A stretch of 64,000 bases of DNA from an uncultured Latescibacterota bacterium (GCA_951812755.1 OX638329.1:4100522-4164521); one strand, 5' to 3'. Positions 32,856 through 41,352 are shown, counted from the first letter of the stretch. The notes: a model not told the origin generated them from the sequence alone. Translations and numbers: made by a program.

Positions 32856-34163
32856 ATGTCAAAAATTGTAATCATAGGTGCTGGCAGTGGATTCGGAAGC
32901 CGACTGTCCCTCGATATTTTATCTCGTGAATTATTAAATGATTCCACAATCGCACTCTGTGATATCAACGAAGAGCGATTGACTCAGGTACACGATTACG
33001 TGAACCGCGCCATTGATGGCCATGGACTCCCTGGCAAATGCATCGCCAGCACAGATCGCGAAGAATTATTGCCCGGCGCAGATTTTGTCGTCACTGCCGT
33101 ATCCATTGGGGGCGCAGCCTACTGGGGCGAACCTTACGCATCTGAAATCAACATCCCCAAAAAGTACGGCATTAACCAAACTGTCGCCGACACAGTAGGT
33201 GTAGGAGGTGTGTTCCGTTATCTTCGCACCGCACACGAGCACTTATCATTTTGCAAAAGCATGGAAAAACACTGCCCCGATGCACTCATGTTAAATTATA
33301 CCAACCCCATGGCCATGCTCACCTGGATGCATTCTATCGGTTCATCCATCCAAAACGTCGGCCTCTGCCACAGCGTACAGGGCACAACAAAAAAACTGGC
33401 AAATGGCATTGACGTTCCTTACGAAGATGTGAGTTACCTCGTTGCAGGGATTAACCACCAGGCCTGGATTCTAAAATTCAATAAAGACGGCGAAGACCTG
33501 TACCCTCGCATCTTCAAAGCCGTTGACACCCATCCCAGTTTCAAAGACGACCTGGTGCGGGTCGAGATGATGAAGCAATTTGGTTATTTTGTTACCGAAA
33601 GCACGCGACACAATTCAGAATACCTCCCCTACTTCCAGCGCACTCAGGAACTGCGGGACATCTACAACCTGCCAGAACGCGATCCCGTCTATATGGAATT
33701 GCCCGAGGGCCGCAAACGTTCCTGGATGAAAGACACAGGCATCACAGACGACGATACCGAAGTCCCAAAACTGCAAGCATCCCACGAATACGCTTCTTCA
33801 ATCATAGAAGCAAAGATCACAGGTGTCCCATTTGTCTTCAACGGCAACGTTATGAACAACGGATCTATCATCAATCTTCCCGACGAATGCTGTGTTGAAG
33901 TACCCTGCATGGTCGATAGAGAAGGCATTCATCCCTGTTACGTTGGTGAACTCCCGCCTCAGTGCGCCGCATTAAACATGACCAACATCGCCGTACAAGA
34001 ACTCTCCGTCAAAGCTGCAATGGAAAAAGATAAAGAAGCGGCATTCCATGCTTGTGCATTGGACCCACTTACTGCATCTGTCGTATCTTTACCCGACATC
34101 CGAAAAATGTTTGAAGAACTCTGGGAAGCAGAAGGCGATCGACTCAGTTATTTTGATGCCTGA
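32856..34163 (+). CDS. Glycoside hydrolase family 4 protein
   Basis: 435 residues. GH4 enzymes cleave glycosides by an NAD+- and Mn2+-dependent redox-elimination mechanism. Visible signatures: IVIIGAGSGFGSRLSLDIL (NAD motif), VSIGGAAYWGEPYASEI, LNYTNPMAMLTWMHS (family N motif), GLCHSVQGT (metal-binding Cys and His region) and VAGINHQAWIL with the second metal His. Likely an alpha-galactosidase, glucuronidase or related enzyme; specificity not assignable. Last gene of the 28.1-34.2 kb cluster; its final codons overlap the start of the APH-like gene by 8 bases. Confidence 0.92.
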   Translation: MSKIVIIGAGSGFGSRLSLDILSRELLNDSTIALCDINEERLTQVHDYVNRAIDGHGLPGKCIASTDREELLPGADFVVTAVSIGGAAYWGEPYASEINIPKKYGINQTVADTVGVGGVFRYLRTAHEHLSFCKSMEKHCPDALMLNYTNPMAMLTWMHSIGSSIQNVGLCHSVQGTTKKLANGIDVPYEDVSYLVAGINHQAWILKFNKDGEDLYPRIFKAVDTHPSFKDDLVRVEMMKQFGYFVTESTRHNSEYLPYFQRTQELRDIYNLPERDPVYMELPEGRKRSWMKDTGITDDDTEVPKLQASHEYASSIIEAKITGVPFVFNGNVMNNGSIINLPDECCVEVPCMVDREGIHPCYVGELPPQCAALNMTNIAVQELSVKAAMEKDKEAAFHACALDPLTASVVSLPDIRKMFEELWEAEGDRLSYFDA

Positions 34164-35088
34164 TATCGCGGCAGTTAATCCTCTTTGGCAGGTCCCCATG
34201 CCCCCATTGGCTTCCGGCTACTATCTGGAGAGAATCAGAGACGCCTTTCCAGATCTCATGTGGACAAATTACAGAAGAGTTCAGACCATTGCCGATCCCG
34301 ATCATGTAATGATCCTGTTGGACAATGGCATCGCTTTCCGGTTCGAGAACGATGTGGATACGAATCTGACGAGGGAGCGGATCGTCCTGGATGCCCTTAG
34401 AAGCAGCCTGAAGGCAATACCCATTCCCGACTATGCATTCGTGCCGAAGGCGTCAGATTTTGCAGGATACCACACAATTCCGGGGACTCGGCTCTCGCCG
34501 TGGCGGTTTTGGAGACTTTCCAAGGCGAACCGCAACGAGGCCGCTCAGAGGCTGGGCGCTTTTATCAGCGGACTTCATAGCTACCCGGTCGCGAAGGCCC
34601 GGAGCCTCGGCGTAGAAGAGGGCGACGCATCTGTTAGGCGCCGCAGGATGTGGAAAGAGTTATTCGCTGAACGGGCAGACGAGCTTCAACATGAGGTCCG
34701 CAATGTTTTCGAAGCATGGATCGAAAGAAGTGACAGTATCGATCATTCATACGAGCCTGTGCTGGCTCACAACGACCTCTGGTACAAACACATCTATCAT
34801 GACCCCTCGACTGGAAGACTTACTGGGATCATAGACTGGGGAGACGTCGAAATCACGGATCCCGCTAAGGATTTCTATGGGTTCTGGGTTTATGGAGAGT
34901 CATTTCTCGACGAGGTCCTGTCGCACTACGAATACTGTGACGCGAATCTAAAAGACAGATCCTTTGAGCACTTTTGGGGAATCGCAATTAGTAGCTGGTT
35001 TAGCCGTCCCCCAGGCGGGCGATTCTTCAGGCGATCAACGTGGCAAGGTAGGCCGACCTCGGAATGGCCTATGGGGCAGGTGCGGTGA
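34156..35088 (+). CDS. APH-family phosphotransferase (intact relative of 14675 fragment)
   Basis: 310 residues from ATG 34156, whose first bases overlap the GH4 stop. The kinase core includes VMILLDNGIAFRFENDVD, the catalytic loop VLAHNDLWYKHIY (HND) and metal motif GIIDWGDVEITDPAKDFYG. The tail from about residue 280 (SRPPGGRFFRRSTWQGRP) looks unlike the family and may be foreign, since the DNA soon enters a NUDIX fragment. Homology to the fragment at 14675 begins right at ATCGCGGCAG, so this copy was joined to the GH4 gene at a cassette edge. Confidence 0.8.
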   Translation: MPDIAAVNPLWQVPMPPLASGYYLERIRDAFPDLMWTNYRRVQTIADPDHVMILLDNGIAFRFENDVDTNLTRERIVLDALRSSLKAIPIPDYAFVPKASDFAGYHTIPGTRLSPWRFWRLSKANRNEAAQRLGAFISGLHSYPVAKARSLGVEEGDASVRRRRMWKELFAERADELQHEVRNVFEAWIERSDSIDHSYEPVLAHNDLWYKHIYHDPSTGRLTGIIDWGDVEITDPAKDFYGFWVYGESFLDEVLSHYEYCDANLKDRSFEHFWGIAISSWFSRPPGGRFFRRSTWQGRPTSEWPMGQVR

Positions 35089-35100
35089 GGGCAGGTCCCC

Positions 35101-35190
35101 AGAGTCAAGCCCGGTCCTTGTCCCTTACTCCGCTGGGGCATTCGCAGTTGACTTGGCCTGGCCGAGACCTTAGCTGCGTTCTGTTGGTGA
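35101..35190 (+). pseudogene. 3' fragment of a NUDIX gene
   Basis: 90 bases match 48054-48144, the end of the NUDIX gene plus 17 bases beyond its stop, with about three changes and one missing G. The frame is shifted relative to the intact gene, so it is not functional. It marks the joint after the APH-like gene. Confidence 0.85.
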
Positions 35191-35274
35191 TACGGACTGA
35201 AATTCCAGCATAGAGAAACACAACACCCGAAAAATCGCGCAAAAAAATCATCTCTTCTTAAGGAGTAATTCATA

Positions 35275-36915
35275 GTGTGGCCAACACTGCGAGACTTTCT
35301 GCAAGTTCCTGTTGAGCTTACGGGAAAAGGTGTCCGTATTGCTGTTGTCGATGGAAGATTTTCAAATCATCCCGATATTAGTACAAATAGACACCGTACA
35401 ACCCACATAGTACATGTGATGGATTCTGAACCACACCCCGAAGTGTTTTATCCAGAACCCGAACCCTGGGCAGCAGGTAGTTCGCACGCACTGCGTGCCG
35501 CCGCTGGTGCTGCAGGGTCGGGGGCTGCATCGCAGGGATTATACACAGGTGTAGCACCAGAAGCAGACCTGTTTCTCATTGCTATGTACTTCCCGGAGCA
35601 TAAATCGAATCCTGATAGATATTTACCAGACATGAAGGCGCTGGAATGGGTTCGGGATAATTGGCGAAAGTATGAGATTCGAGCAGTTATGGCAGCACAC
35701 ATATTTCGGACAGACTCAGGCATTCTTCCCTGGCAGATGGAACCGCTTCGCATTTTGTGCGAAGAACTGACCGAGGAAGGTGTGCTTGTCATCTCGGGAT
35801 CGGGTAATGTGCCTGACCAGACTGCTGCTACAGCGCAGGCCGCATCCCCTTCTGTGCTATCCGTGGGTGGCATCATAATCCCACCGAGCGGAGATCCGTC
35901 CCGAGCCGAAATATATCAAGGATGCCGTGGAACGACATTTGAGAGAAAATGGGTTCCTCAAATTCTGGCACCTGCTGCGAACATTGCCCTCCCTAATGTA
36001 GAGATCGCGCAACTCCTTTATGCGAAAATGGACAACCTTCCAGATGGCTATGCCCGCACGAATGGCACATCGTTCTCGGGACCAATGCTGCTTGGAGCAG
36101 CCGCCTGTTTGTGGCAAGCCCACCCCGATTGGACAGCTACGGAAATGAAGTCTGCGCTCATCACCTCATCAAAGAAAGAACCTCAATGGTCAGATTTGCG
36201 TGCAGGCCTTGTATCCGTGCGTGATGCGCTGGCAATCGAAGAAACAGAGATTACACCTGAGCCTTCGATTACCCCCTACCGAAACTGGTCATCGTGGCGG
36301 AGTAGCCCCTTAGAACAGAGATTGGCAAAACTCAATAGCACTGATCATGAGGAAGTGAAGGATGCAATCCTTTCTTTTTTTGGGGATGCCATTCCACCTC
36401 AAGCAATAGAGCCAATATGCGAGAACTTAAAACACCCTATAGCGGATGTTCGCACGGTAGCCTTATGTGCTCTGGCAACCGAACCGACCCAAATAAACGC
36501 GAACTATATACTGAGCGCGTTCCAAGATTCTTCGCCGAACGTTCGGATGGCGGGCGTTTACTTGCTGGAAAAGTGCCAGAATTTATGGCTCAATTGTAAA
36601 ACGGCATTCAGTAATCTCTTCAACGATGAAAGTTTAGATGTCCGTTATCAATCGCTTCTACTGGCCGCAATAATGGCTTATCCAGATTTTACCGCAGAAA
36701 TCGCCGCTGGCCTTGAAGAAGACGCCCAAATGGGTCGCGTAGCGAACTTCACGGCCCGAAGAGATGCGTTAGAAGCAATAACAGGACAGCAGTTTCCGCT
36801 TAACTCACCTCCAGAACCAGGAAAAATACCCCATTCGAACTCGCTTCGAGATGCGCGAATGGATTTGGCACGTCAATGGGAGGACTGGCTCAGTCGTGAG
36901 TGGATGACAGAATGA
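35275..36915 (+). CDS. Subtilisin-like protease with HEAT repeats
   Basis: 546 residues, GTG start 35275 nine bases after AAGGAG. The S8 domain (about 1-310) has the Asp motif GVRIAVVDGRFSNHPD, a His-containing AAGSSHALRAAAGAAGSG and the Ser motif NGTSFSGPMLLGAAACLWQA. From about residue 350 come HEAT-like repeats (VRTVALCALATEPT, VRMAGVYLLEKC, VRYQSLLLAAIM). No signal peptide, so probably intracellular. A protease with protein-binding repeats is often part of toxin, defence or proprotein systems; no partner is evident here. The His motif lacks the usual HGT, so activity is likely but not proven. Confidence 0.82.
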   Translation: MWPTLRDFLQVPVELTGKGVRIAVVDGRFSNHPDISTNRHRTTHIVHVMDSEPHPEVFYPEPEPWAAGSSHALRAAAGAAGSGAASQGLYTGVAPEADLFLIAMYFPEHKSNPDRYLPDMKALEWVRDNWRKYEIRAVMAAHIFRTDSGILPWQMEPLRILCEELTEEGVLVISGSGNVPDQTAATAQAASPSVLSVGGIIIPPSGDPSRAEIYQGCRGTTFERKWVPQILAPAANIALPNVEIAQLLYAKMDNLPDGYARTNGTSFSGPMLLGAAACLWQAHPDWTATEMKSALITSSKKEPQWSDLRAGLVSVRDALAIEETEITPEPSITPYRNWSSWRSSPLEQRLAKLNSTDHEEVKDAILSFFGDAIPPQAIEPICENLKHPIADVRTVALCALATEPTQINANYILSAFQDSSPNVRMAGVYLLEKCQNLWLNCKTAFSNLFNDESLDVRYQSLLLAAIMAYPDFTAEIAAGLEEDAQMGRVANFTARRDALEAITGQQFPLNSPPEPGKIPHSNSLRDARMDLARQWEDWLSREWMTE

Positions 36916-36984
36916 GGTTAAAATAACGGAGTAAGAAAATAAAACGACAAATCATTAATAATCACTAATAAGGAGATACTCGCA

Positions 36985-37434
36985 ATGAAAACATATATAC
37001 CACTCATCAGCACCCGGACGAAGGGCCCGTTGGGATTGGTTCATCTTCCGAGGTTATGGTTGAAAATGCGCCTGTCGGCAAAGGGTAAGTTGGCAGATGA
37101 ATACAGAGCGGGCGAAGGCGGGTTCGATGGCCTGCTGCTCGAAGCTCTGGGAATTGATTCGACCACCGCTGTCGCTTTCGTAAGCGCGTCGCAGCCGGGC
37201 TATCTGGCATTCGAGGCCTGGGTGAAAGAAAATGCGAAACCGGGAAGCCTGACACCGGAAGCGATTGACCAATTCAACGAGCGCATCCTCTCGTTCCCCA
37301 AGCCAGAGCCTGGCCGAAGCGAAATGCTTGAGATTCTTGGGTTGCCTCAGTCTGACAAAGAGTGGCTCGGCACCGACCTCAACGATCTCGACGACTGGCA
37401 CGGCTTTCATCTGGCGTTACTCGATGAGGAGTGA
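36985..37434 (+). CDS. DUF5069 family protein
   Basis: 149 residues. The GLVHLPRLWLKMRLSAKGKL segment followed by FDGLLLEALGID and WVKENAKPGS matches the DUF5069 pattern as I remember it (YVHLPRMIDKAR...FL). Function unknown; cytosolic, no motifs for catalysis. AAGGAGA precedes the ATG. Its last 32 bases (ACTCGATGAGGAGTGAGCAA..) recur at 38499-38530 with three transitions. Confidence 0.7.
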   Translation: MKTYIPLISTRTKGPLGLVHLPRLWLKMRLSAKGKLADEYRAGEGGFDGLLLEALGIDSTTAVAFVSASQPGYLAFEAWVKENAKPGSLTPEAIDQFNERILSFPKPEPGRSEMLEILGLPQSDKEWLGTDLNDLDDWHGFHLALLDEE

Positions 37435-37524
37435 GCAAGCGATTCTATAGCAAATTTCGCCACAGGTTGTATTTCCGTCCAGTATAACGCTTGTCGTTTA
37501 ATGCTTAACGTTATATATTGTTGC

Positions 37525-37806
37525 ATGATACGATCCTTCAGAGATCGAGAAACCCGACGAATATTCCAACGCATCCGATCTAGAAAGCTACCCAGCGATA
37601 TTCAACAGACCGCCCTTCGCAAGCTTCGCATGCTCAATCGTTCAACGACACTTGCTGATCTTCGGGTGCCACCAACTAATCGCCTCGAGAAACTCCGTGG
37701 CGATCGGGCCGGCCAGTATAGTATTCGAATCAACGACCAATGGCGAATCTGTTTCACTTGGCAAAATGGGGATGCCTACAACGTTGAGATTGCAGACTAT
37801 CACTAA
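37525..37806 (+). CDS. higB: HigB-type toxin (RelE superfamily)
   Basis: 93 residues from ATG 37525 (MIRSFRDRETRRIFQRIRSR); an in-frame ATG at 37501 adds eight residues. Segments LRKLRMLNRSTTLADLRVPP, LEKLRGDRAGQYSIRINDQW and RICFTW are the RelE/HigB ribosome-dependent mRNA interferase signature. The antitoxin gene follows 12 bases later, the reversed toxin-antitoxin order typical of higBA. Cassette arrays often carry such pairs. Confidence 0.93.
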   Translation: MIRSFRDRETRRIFQRIRSRKLPSDIQQTALRKLRMLNRSTTLADLRVPPTNRLEKLRGDRAGQYSIRINDQWRICFTWQNGDAYNVEIADYH

Positions 37807-37818
37807 GGAGATAGACCT

Positions 37819-38127
37819 ATGTGTGCTCAGAGATTGGCTCCTATTCATCCCGGGGAAGTGTTGTTGGAAGAGTTTCTCAAGCCCATGAATCTGAGTCAAA
37901 ACCGCCTCGCGCTTTCCCTCGGGGTGGCGCCCCGACGTATAAACGAGATTGTGTTGGGAAAACGAGGCATTACTGCTGATACGGCCCTGAGGCTCGCTCG
38001 CTACTTCAACATGTCACCCAAATTCTGGATGGGCATTCAGATGGACTATGCGCTAGATGTAGCAGAGGACGAGCTATCGGACCGCTTGGAGCGAGAAGTG
38101 CGACCGCACCTGGATAGAAATGGGTAA
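37819..38127 (+). CDS. higA: HigA-type antitoxin (XRE family)
   Basis: 102 residues. LAPIHPGEVLLEEFLKPMNL is the characteristic HigA N-terminus, with a helix-turn-helix in SQNRLALSLGVAPRRINEIV and ADTALRLARYFNMSPKFWM. It neutralises HigB and represses the operon. AAGGAGAT stands before the ATG. A textbook attC site follows its stop by 24 bases, so higBA forms the content of one cassette. Confidence 0.93.
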   Translation: MCAQRLAPIHPGEVLLEEFLKPMNLSQNRLALSLGVAPRRINEIVLGKRGITADTALRLARYFNMSPKFWMGIQMDYALDVAEDELSDRLEREVRPHLDRNG

Positions 38128-38150
38128 CTCGTTCCTTGAAGGACAACGTC

Positions 38151-38232
38151 TGCTAACACAGTGCCCCCGGCTCCGGGTCATTAGGCCCGTAGTCCAACCG
38201 CTACGCGGTTCGGGGGCACTAACACGTTAAAT
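38151..38232 (+). other. attC-type recombination site
   Basis: The clearest site in the window. TGCTAAC (38151-38157) and GTTAAAT (38226-38232) are the outer boxes; AGTGCCCCCG (38160-38169) and CGGGGGCACT (38211-38220) form a perfect ten-base inner stem; the middle (GGCTCCGGGTCATTAGGCCC...CTACGCGGTT) is partly palindromic. Length 82 bases. The orientation matches the other sites and the higBA genes before it. Confidence 0.75.
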
Positions 38233-38514
38233 GCCCTGCCGGTATTTTCAGGTACATATCGCCGTCTGTTTCCACCGGAGTACCTCGCTTCGGCCAAGCC
38301 TGTTGGATATGAGCTTGCGTTCTGGGCACTGTGGGGTCAATTTCTGCGCGGCGGGTTCCGCCCGGATATTGAGGTGATTACCCGGTTCCGAACTGCAATC
38401 GCCAGAGCCGACTCACCTGAAGAATGCGAACGATGCTTTACCTACGAGGTTCTGCGTCCTGAATGCGACATTCAGCACTTCTACAGGCATTTCAAGATAC
38501 TCGATGAGAAGTGA
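38233..38514 (+). pseudogene. Start-less gene fragment, unknown
   Basis: An open frame of 93 codons without a start codon begins immediately at the attC end: ALPVFSGTYRRLFPPEYLAS, then FWALWGQFLRGGFRPDIEVI and CFTYEVLRPECDIQHFYRHF to a stop at 38512-38514. The sequence is protein-like, but I recognise no family. The 5' end seems to have been removed by recombination at the GTTAAAT box. Its tail overlaps the 32-bp repeat shared with the DUF5069 gene end. Confidence 0.5.
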
Positions 38515-38543
38515 ACAAACGATTCTATAGAAAAGGAGCCTTT

Positions 38544-39536
38544 ATGCCCGACTTCCCGTCCCAATCGCGTTACGACAGCATGACATATAGACGGTGCGGC
38601 ACCAGCGGTATTCAACTCCCCCTGCTCTCTCTCGGCCTATGGCATAATTTTGGCGGCGTTGATGTGTTTGAAACCGGGCGTTCTACGGTGCGCACCGCCT
38701 TCGATCACGGCATCACACACCTGGATTTAGCCAACAACTATGGACCGCCCTATGGCTCTGCGGAAGAGACCCTCGGCCGCATCCTTCATCTCGACCTGGC
38801 GCCTTACCGGGACGAACTGATCATCTCAACTAAGGCCGGATTTGATATGTGGCCCGGACCCTATGGTAATTTTGGCTCGCGGAAATACCTTGTTGCCAGC
38901 CTCGATCAAAGCCTCAAACGCCTGGGGGTAGAATATGTCGATATCTTCTACCACCATCGCCCCGATCCCGACACGCCGCTTGCAGAAACCATGGGTGCCC
39001 TCGATTTCGCTGTCCGTTCAGGTCGCGCCCTCTATGTTGGCATCTCCAATTATCCGCCCGACAAAACCAAAGAGGCGGCGCAAATCCTGCGCGACCTGGG
39101 TACGCCCTGTCTGATCCATCAGCCCAAATACAATCTGCTTACCCGACAACCAGAAAACAATGGCCTCTTCGACGTACTACAGGAGGAAGGCATCGGCTGC
39201 ATCGCCTTCTCCATCCTCAACAGCGGCATGCTCACGGATAAATACCTGGACGGCATCCCCGAAGACTCTCGCGCTGCTCGCCCGGGTCACCAGCTCAAAA
39301 ATCGCCTCGACAAAAAAACCATCGACAAAATCAGCAAGCTCAACAACCACGCCTGCGCCCGCGGCCAGACCCTCGCCCAGATGGCCATCGCCTGGGTCCT
39401 TCGTCAAGAAGCGGTCACGACCGCGCTTTGCGGAGCCAGCCGCCCCGAACAAATCGAGGACAGTCTCGGTGTTCTCGACAACCTGAATTTCACCGAAGAT
39501 GAACTGCAGACAATCGATAACATCTTAGCGAATTAA
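38544..39536 (+). CDS. Aldo/keto reductase
   Basis: 330 residues from ATG 38544, after AAAAGGAG. AKR fold: ITHLDLANNYGPPYGSAEET (Asp and Tyr), LIISTKAGFDMWPGPYG (Lys), VDIFYHHRPDPDTPLAETMG (His), with late NADPH-binding ALCGASRPEQIEDSLG. It resembles the YghZ-like AKR14 group acting on L-glyceraldehyde-3-phosphate or related aldehydes; the true substrate is unknown. A degenerate copy of its 3' end lies at 47490-47605, and its downstream flank (AAACGACCTGCTG) reappears at 44872. Confidence 0.9.
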   Translation: MPDFPSQSRYDSMTYRRCGTSGIQLPLLSLGLWHNFGGVDVFETGRSTVRTAFDHGITHLDLANNYGPPYGSAEETLGRILHLDLAPYRDELIISTKAGFDMWPGPYGNFGSRKYLVASLDQSLKRLGVEYVDIFYHHRPDPDTPLAETMGALDFAVRSGRALYVGISNYPPDKTKEAAQILRDLGTPCLIHQPKYNLLTRQPENNGLFDVLQEEGIGCIAFSILNSGMLTDKYLDGIPEDSRAARPGHQLKNRLDKKTIDKISKLNNHACARGQTLAQMAIAWVLRQEAVTTALCGASRPEQIEDSLGVLDNLNFTEDELQTIDNILAN

Positions 39537-39679
39537 ACGACCTGCTGGGATCGCTTTAAAGCCAAAAAACTATTCCTGGCACCGTCCATAATCCCCTTGT
39601 TTATTCCAACGGATAGCACTATTTTTTTTTATAAGATTGGCCGAGGTTATACCAGACAGATTGAAAATGGAGTAAATGT

Positions 39680-39907
39680 ATGACAAATTGGAAAACATGC
39701 GATGCGGTTGAGCGCCATCCCAAAAAGGTCAGCGGAGCCTGGATATTTCGTGGCACTCGGGTTCCTGTATCCGCGCTTTTCGAGAATCTCAAAGATGGAG
39801 CTTCGATTGAGCAGTTTCTGGAATGGTTCCCAGGCGTAAAACGATGGCAGGTAGAAACGGTTCTCGATCACGAAGTGAAGGCGTTGGCGAGCTCCATTGA
39901 TTCATGA
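39680..39907 (+). CDS. DUF433 antitoxin
   Basis: 75 residues. SGAWIFRGTRVPVSALFENL and IEQFLEWFPGVKRWQVETVL is the DUF433 pattern, a small helical antitoxin usually paired with a PIN-like DUF5615 toxin. The stop overlaps the start of the next gene (ATGA at 39904-39907), indicating translational coupling. Confidence 0.88.
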   Translation: MTNWKTCDAVERHPKKVSGAWIFRGTRVPVSALFENLKDGASIEQFLEWFPGVKRWQVETVLDHEVKALASSIDS

Positions 39908-40221
39908 GGATTCTATTTGATCAGGGCACCCCCGTGCCTCTTCGACGATATCTGTCAAATCACTCAGTCGATACCGCCTTTGAGCGGGGATGGTCCCACC
40001 TTCAAAACAGCGAGTTGCTTCAGGCAAGTGAGCAGGATGACTACCAACTCTTGATCTCTACAGACCAAAATCTTCGATACCAACAGAATCTGTCCGGCAG
40101 ACAGCTGGCGATCATCGTTCTGCTCTCGACTTCATGGCCACGCATCCAGTTGCGAATTGGTGACATCCAAACTGCTGTTGATAAAATAGCTCCAGGTGAC
40201 TACATAGAGGTTCCGATCTGA
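39904..40221 (+). CDS. DUF5615 (PIN-like) toxin
   Basis: 105 residues. MRILFDQGTPVPLRRYL with the leading Asp, then HSVDTAFERGWSHLQN SELLQ and LLISTDQNLRYQQNLSGRQ are typical of DUF5615 proteins, PIN-fold putative ribonucleases (first acidic residue in FDQG, second in STDQN). Partner of the DUF433 gene directly upstream. The second toxin-antitoxin pair within 3 kb. Confidence 0.88.
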   Translation: MRILFDQGTPVPLRRYLSNHSVDTAFERGWSHLQNSELLQASEQDDYQLLISTDQNLRYQQNLSGRQLAIIVLLSTSWPRIQLRIGDIQTAVDKIAPGDYIEVPI

Positions 40222-40453
40222 GGCTGTAGCGATCATAGACGCGGTCCTTCCAACCACTACCTGAAGCGGTATATCAGAAGTGCTTATACGTTGTGCGAAG
40301 CTGGCGCAAAAATAGCTCCCAAATCTCACCCTGCTAAATCGCGCACGAAAAGCAATATCCTCAATTGCTAACTTTCCTCTATAGCTTGGTCGAAAAACCT
40401 AAACCCTTCAAAAAAAAGCACTGTTTTGACTCTATACAGAGGTTTAATTTCCA
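40222..40453 (+). other. Non-coding gap
   Basis: 232 bases with no gene seen. Contains CCAACCACTACCTGAAGCGG, resembling the CCAACCACTCC motif found near several cassette joints, and an AT-rich stretch before the HAM1-like gene that may hold its promoter. Confidence 0.3.
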
Positions 40454-41050
40454 ATGCAGAAGATTCTATTTGGAACGGCTAATAAAGAAAAAATTCGTCA
40501 TGTTAGACATATTTTATCGCCGTTTTCAATTGAAATTATAGACCCTATCCAATTGGGACTAAAATTAGAGGTAACTGAAGACGGTGATACCCCTGAAAAG
40601 AATGCGATCAAAAAGGCAATAGCTTATTATCAAACATCGGGCCTCCCATCTTTTGCGATCGATTCTGGGCTGGTGATCAGTGGATTGTCAAATAAGGAGC
40701 AACCCAACGTTTTTGTCCGGCGAATTTGTTCCCAAGAGCAAGAGGTCACAGATCAGCAGATTATCGACCATTATGTAAAAAAAATACGTTCTGTTGGTGA
40801 CTCAACTTTTGGCACCTGGCACAATTGTATTGCTCTGGTTCACAGTGAGGCTGCTCCCCTTCTTCACAGTTGGCAAATGGAAGTGATATTTACTTCAAAT
40901 CAAAGTCAAAAAACTACTCCTGGTGCGCCTCTCAATTCGATAATGTGTGATCTTGATAGTAGATGTTATTTTTCAGACATGGCTTATATGGATAGGCCGG
41001 ATTCCAGGGCTATTATGAGTTTTTTTGATCGCAATCTGGATGAGTGGTAA
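40454..41050 (+). CDS. RdgB/HAM1-like non-canonical purine NTP pyrophosphatase
   Basis: 198 residues. Begins KILFGTANKEKIRHVRHIL (the T/SxNxxK motif of the family), then LEVTEDGDTPEKNAIKKAIA (acidic residues) and SFAIDSGLVISGLSNKEQPN. Family members hydrolyse dITP, dUTP-like or XTP to monophosphates. The C-terminal part diverges from housekeeping RdgB, so it may be a specialised or phage-type variant. AT-richer than its neighbours, suggesting a different origin. Start without a strong ribosome binding site. Confidence 0.75.
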   Translation: MQKILFGTANKEKIRHVRHILSPFSIEIIDPIQLGLKLEVTEDGDTPEKNAIKKAIAYYQTSGLPSFAIDSGLVISGLSNKEQPNVFVRRICSQEQEVTDQQIIDHYVKKIRSVGDSTFGTWHNCIALVHSEAAPLLHSWQMEVIFTSNQSQKTTPGAPLNSIMCDLDSRCYFSDMAYMDRPDSRAIMSFFDRNLDEW

Positions 41051-41244
41051 ACTGGCTTTTGTAAGAAAAAGAATGAAGACTATCGATCGTATCTCAGGAA
41101 TTCTGATCACGCAAGATGGCCTCTTATCTTGCGGAAATACATTGTCCCCCAACTTAAACAACAACGGCTTTAGATTATACTGTTGACTTGACTGATCTCA
41201 GGATAAATGCCATATGCAGATTCCCAACTTGAGGAGTTCCTACG

Positions 41245-41308
41245 ATTGGTAAAGCACTACGATCCGACCTGGCCTTCGGCGGGTTCGCAAGTGGCCAGAA
41301 CGTTAGGC
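41245..41308 (+). other. GrpB start fragment joined to attC right half
   Basis: 41245-41277 is identical over 33 bases to 49853-49885, the first codons of the GrpB gene, and then runs directly into GGCGGGTTCGCAAGTGGCC AGAAC and GTTAGGC (41302-41308), the right half of an attC. The GrpB similarity starts one codon inside the gene and ends at GGCCTTC, the junction. Confidence 0.75.
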
Positions 41309-41352
41309 GACGTAGAAAGATCGCGGCCAGAGAGAATTCCACCGGGTATGAT

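Noticed and set aside
35130-35173. Possible small gene ending GAFAVDLAWPRP after the APH-like gene
   Set aside because: It is the shifted tail of the NUDIX gene at 47681, with no start of its own.
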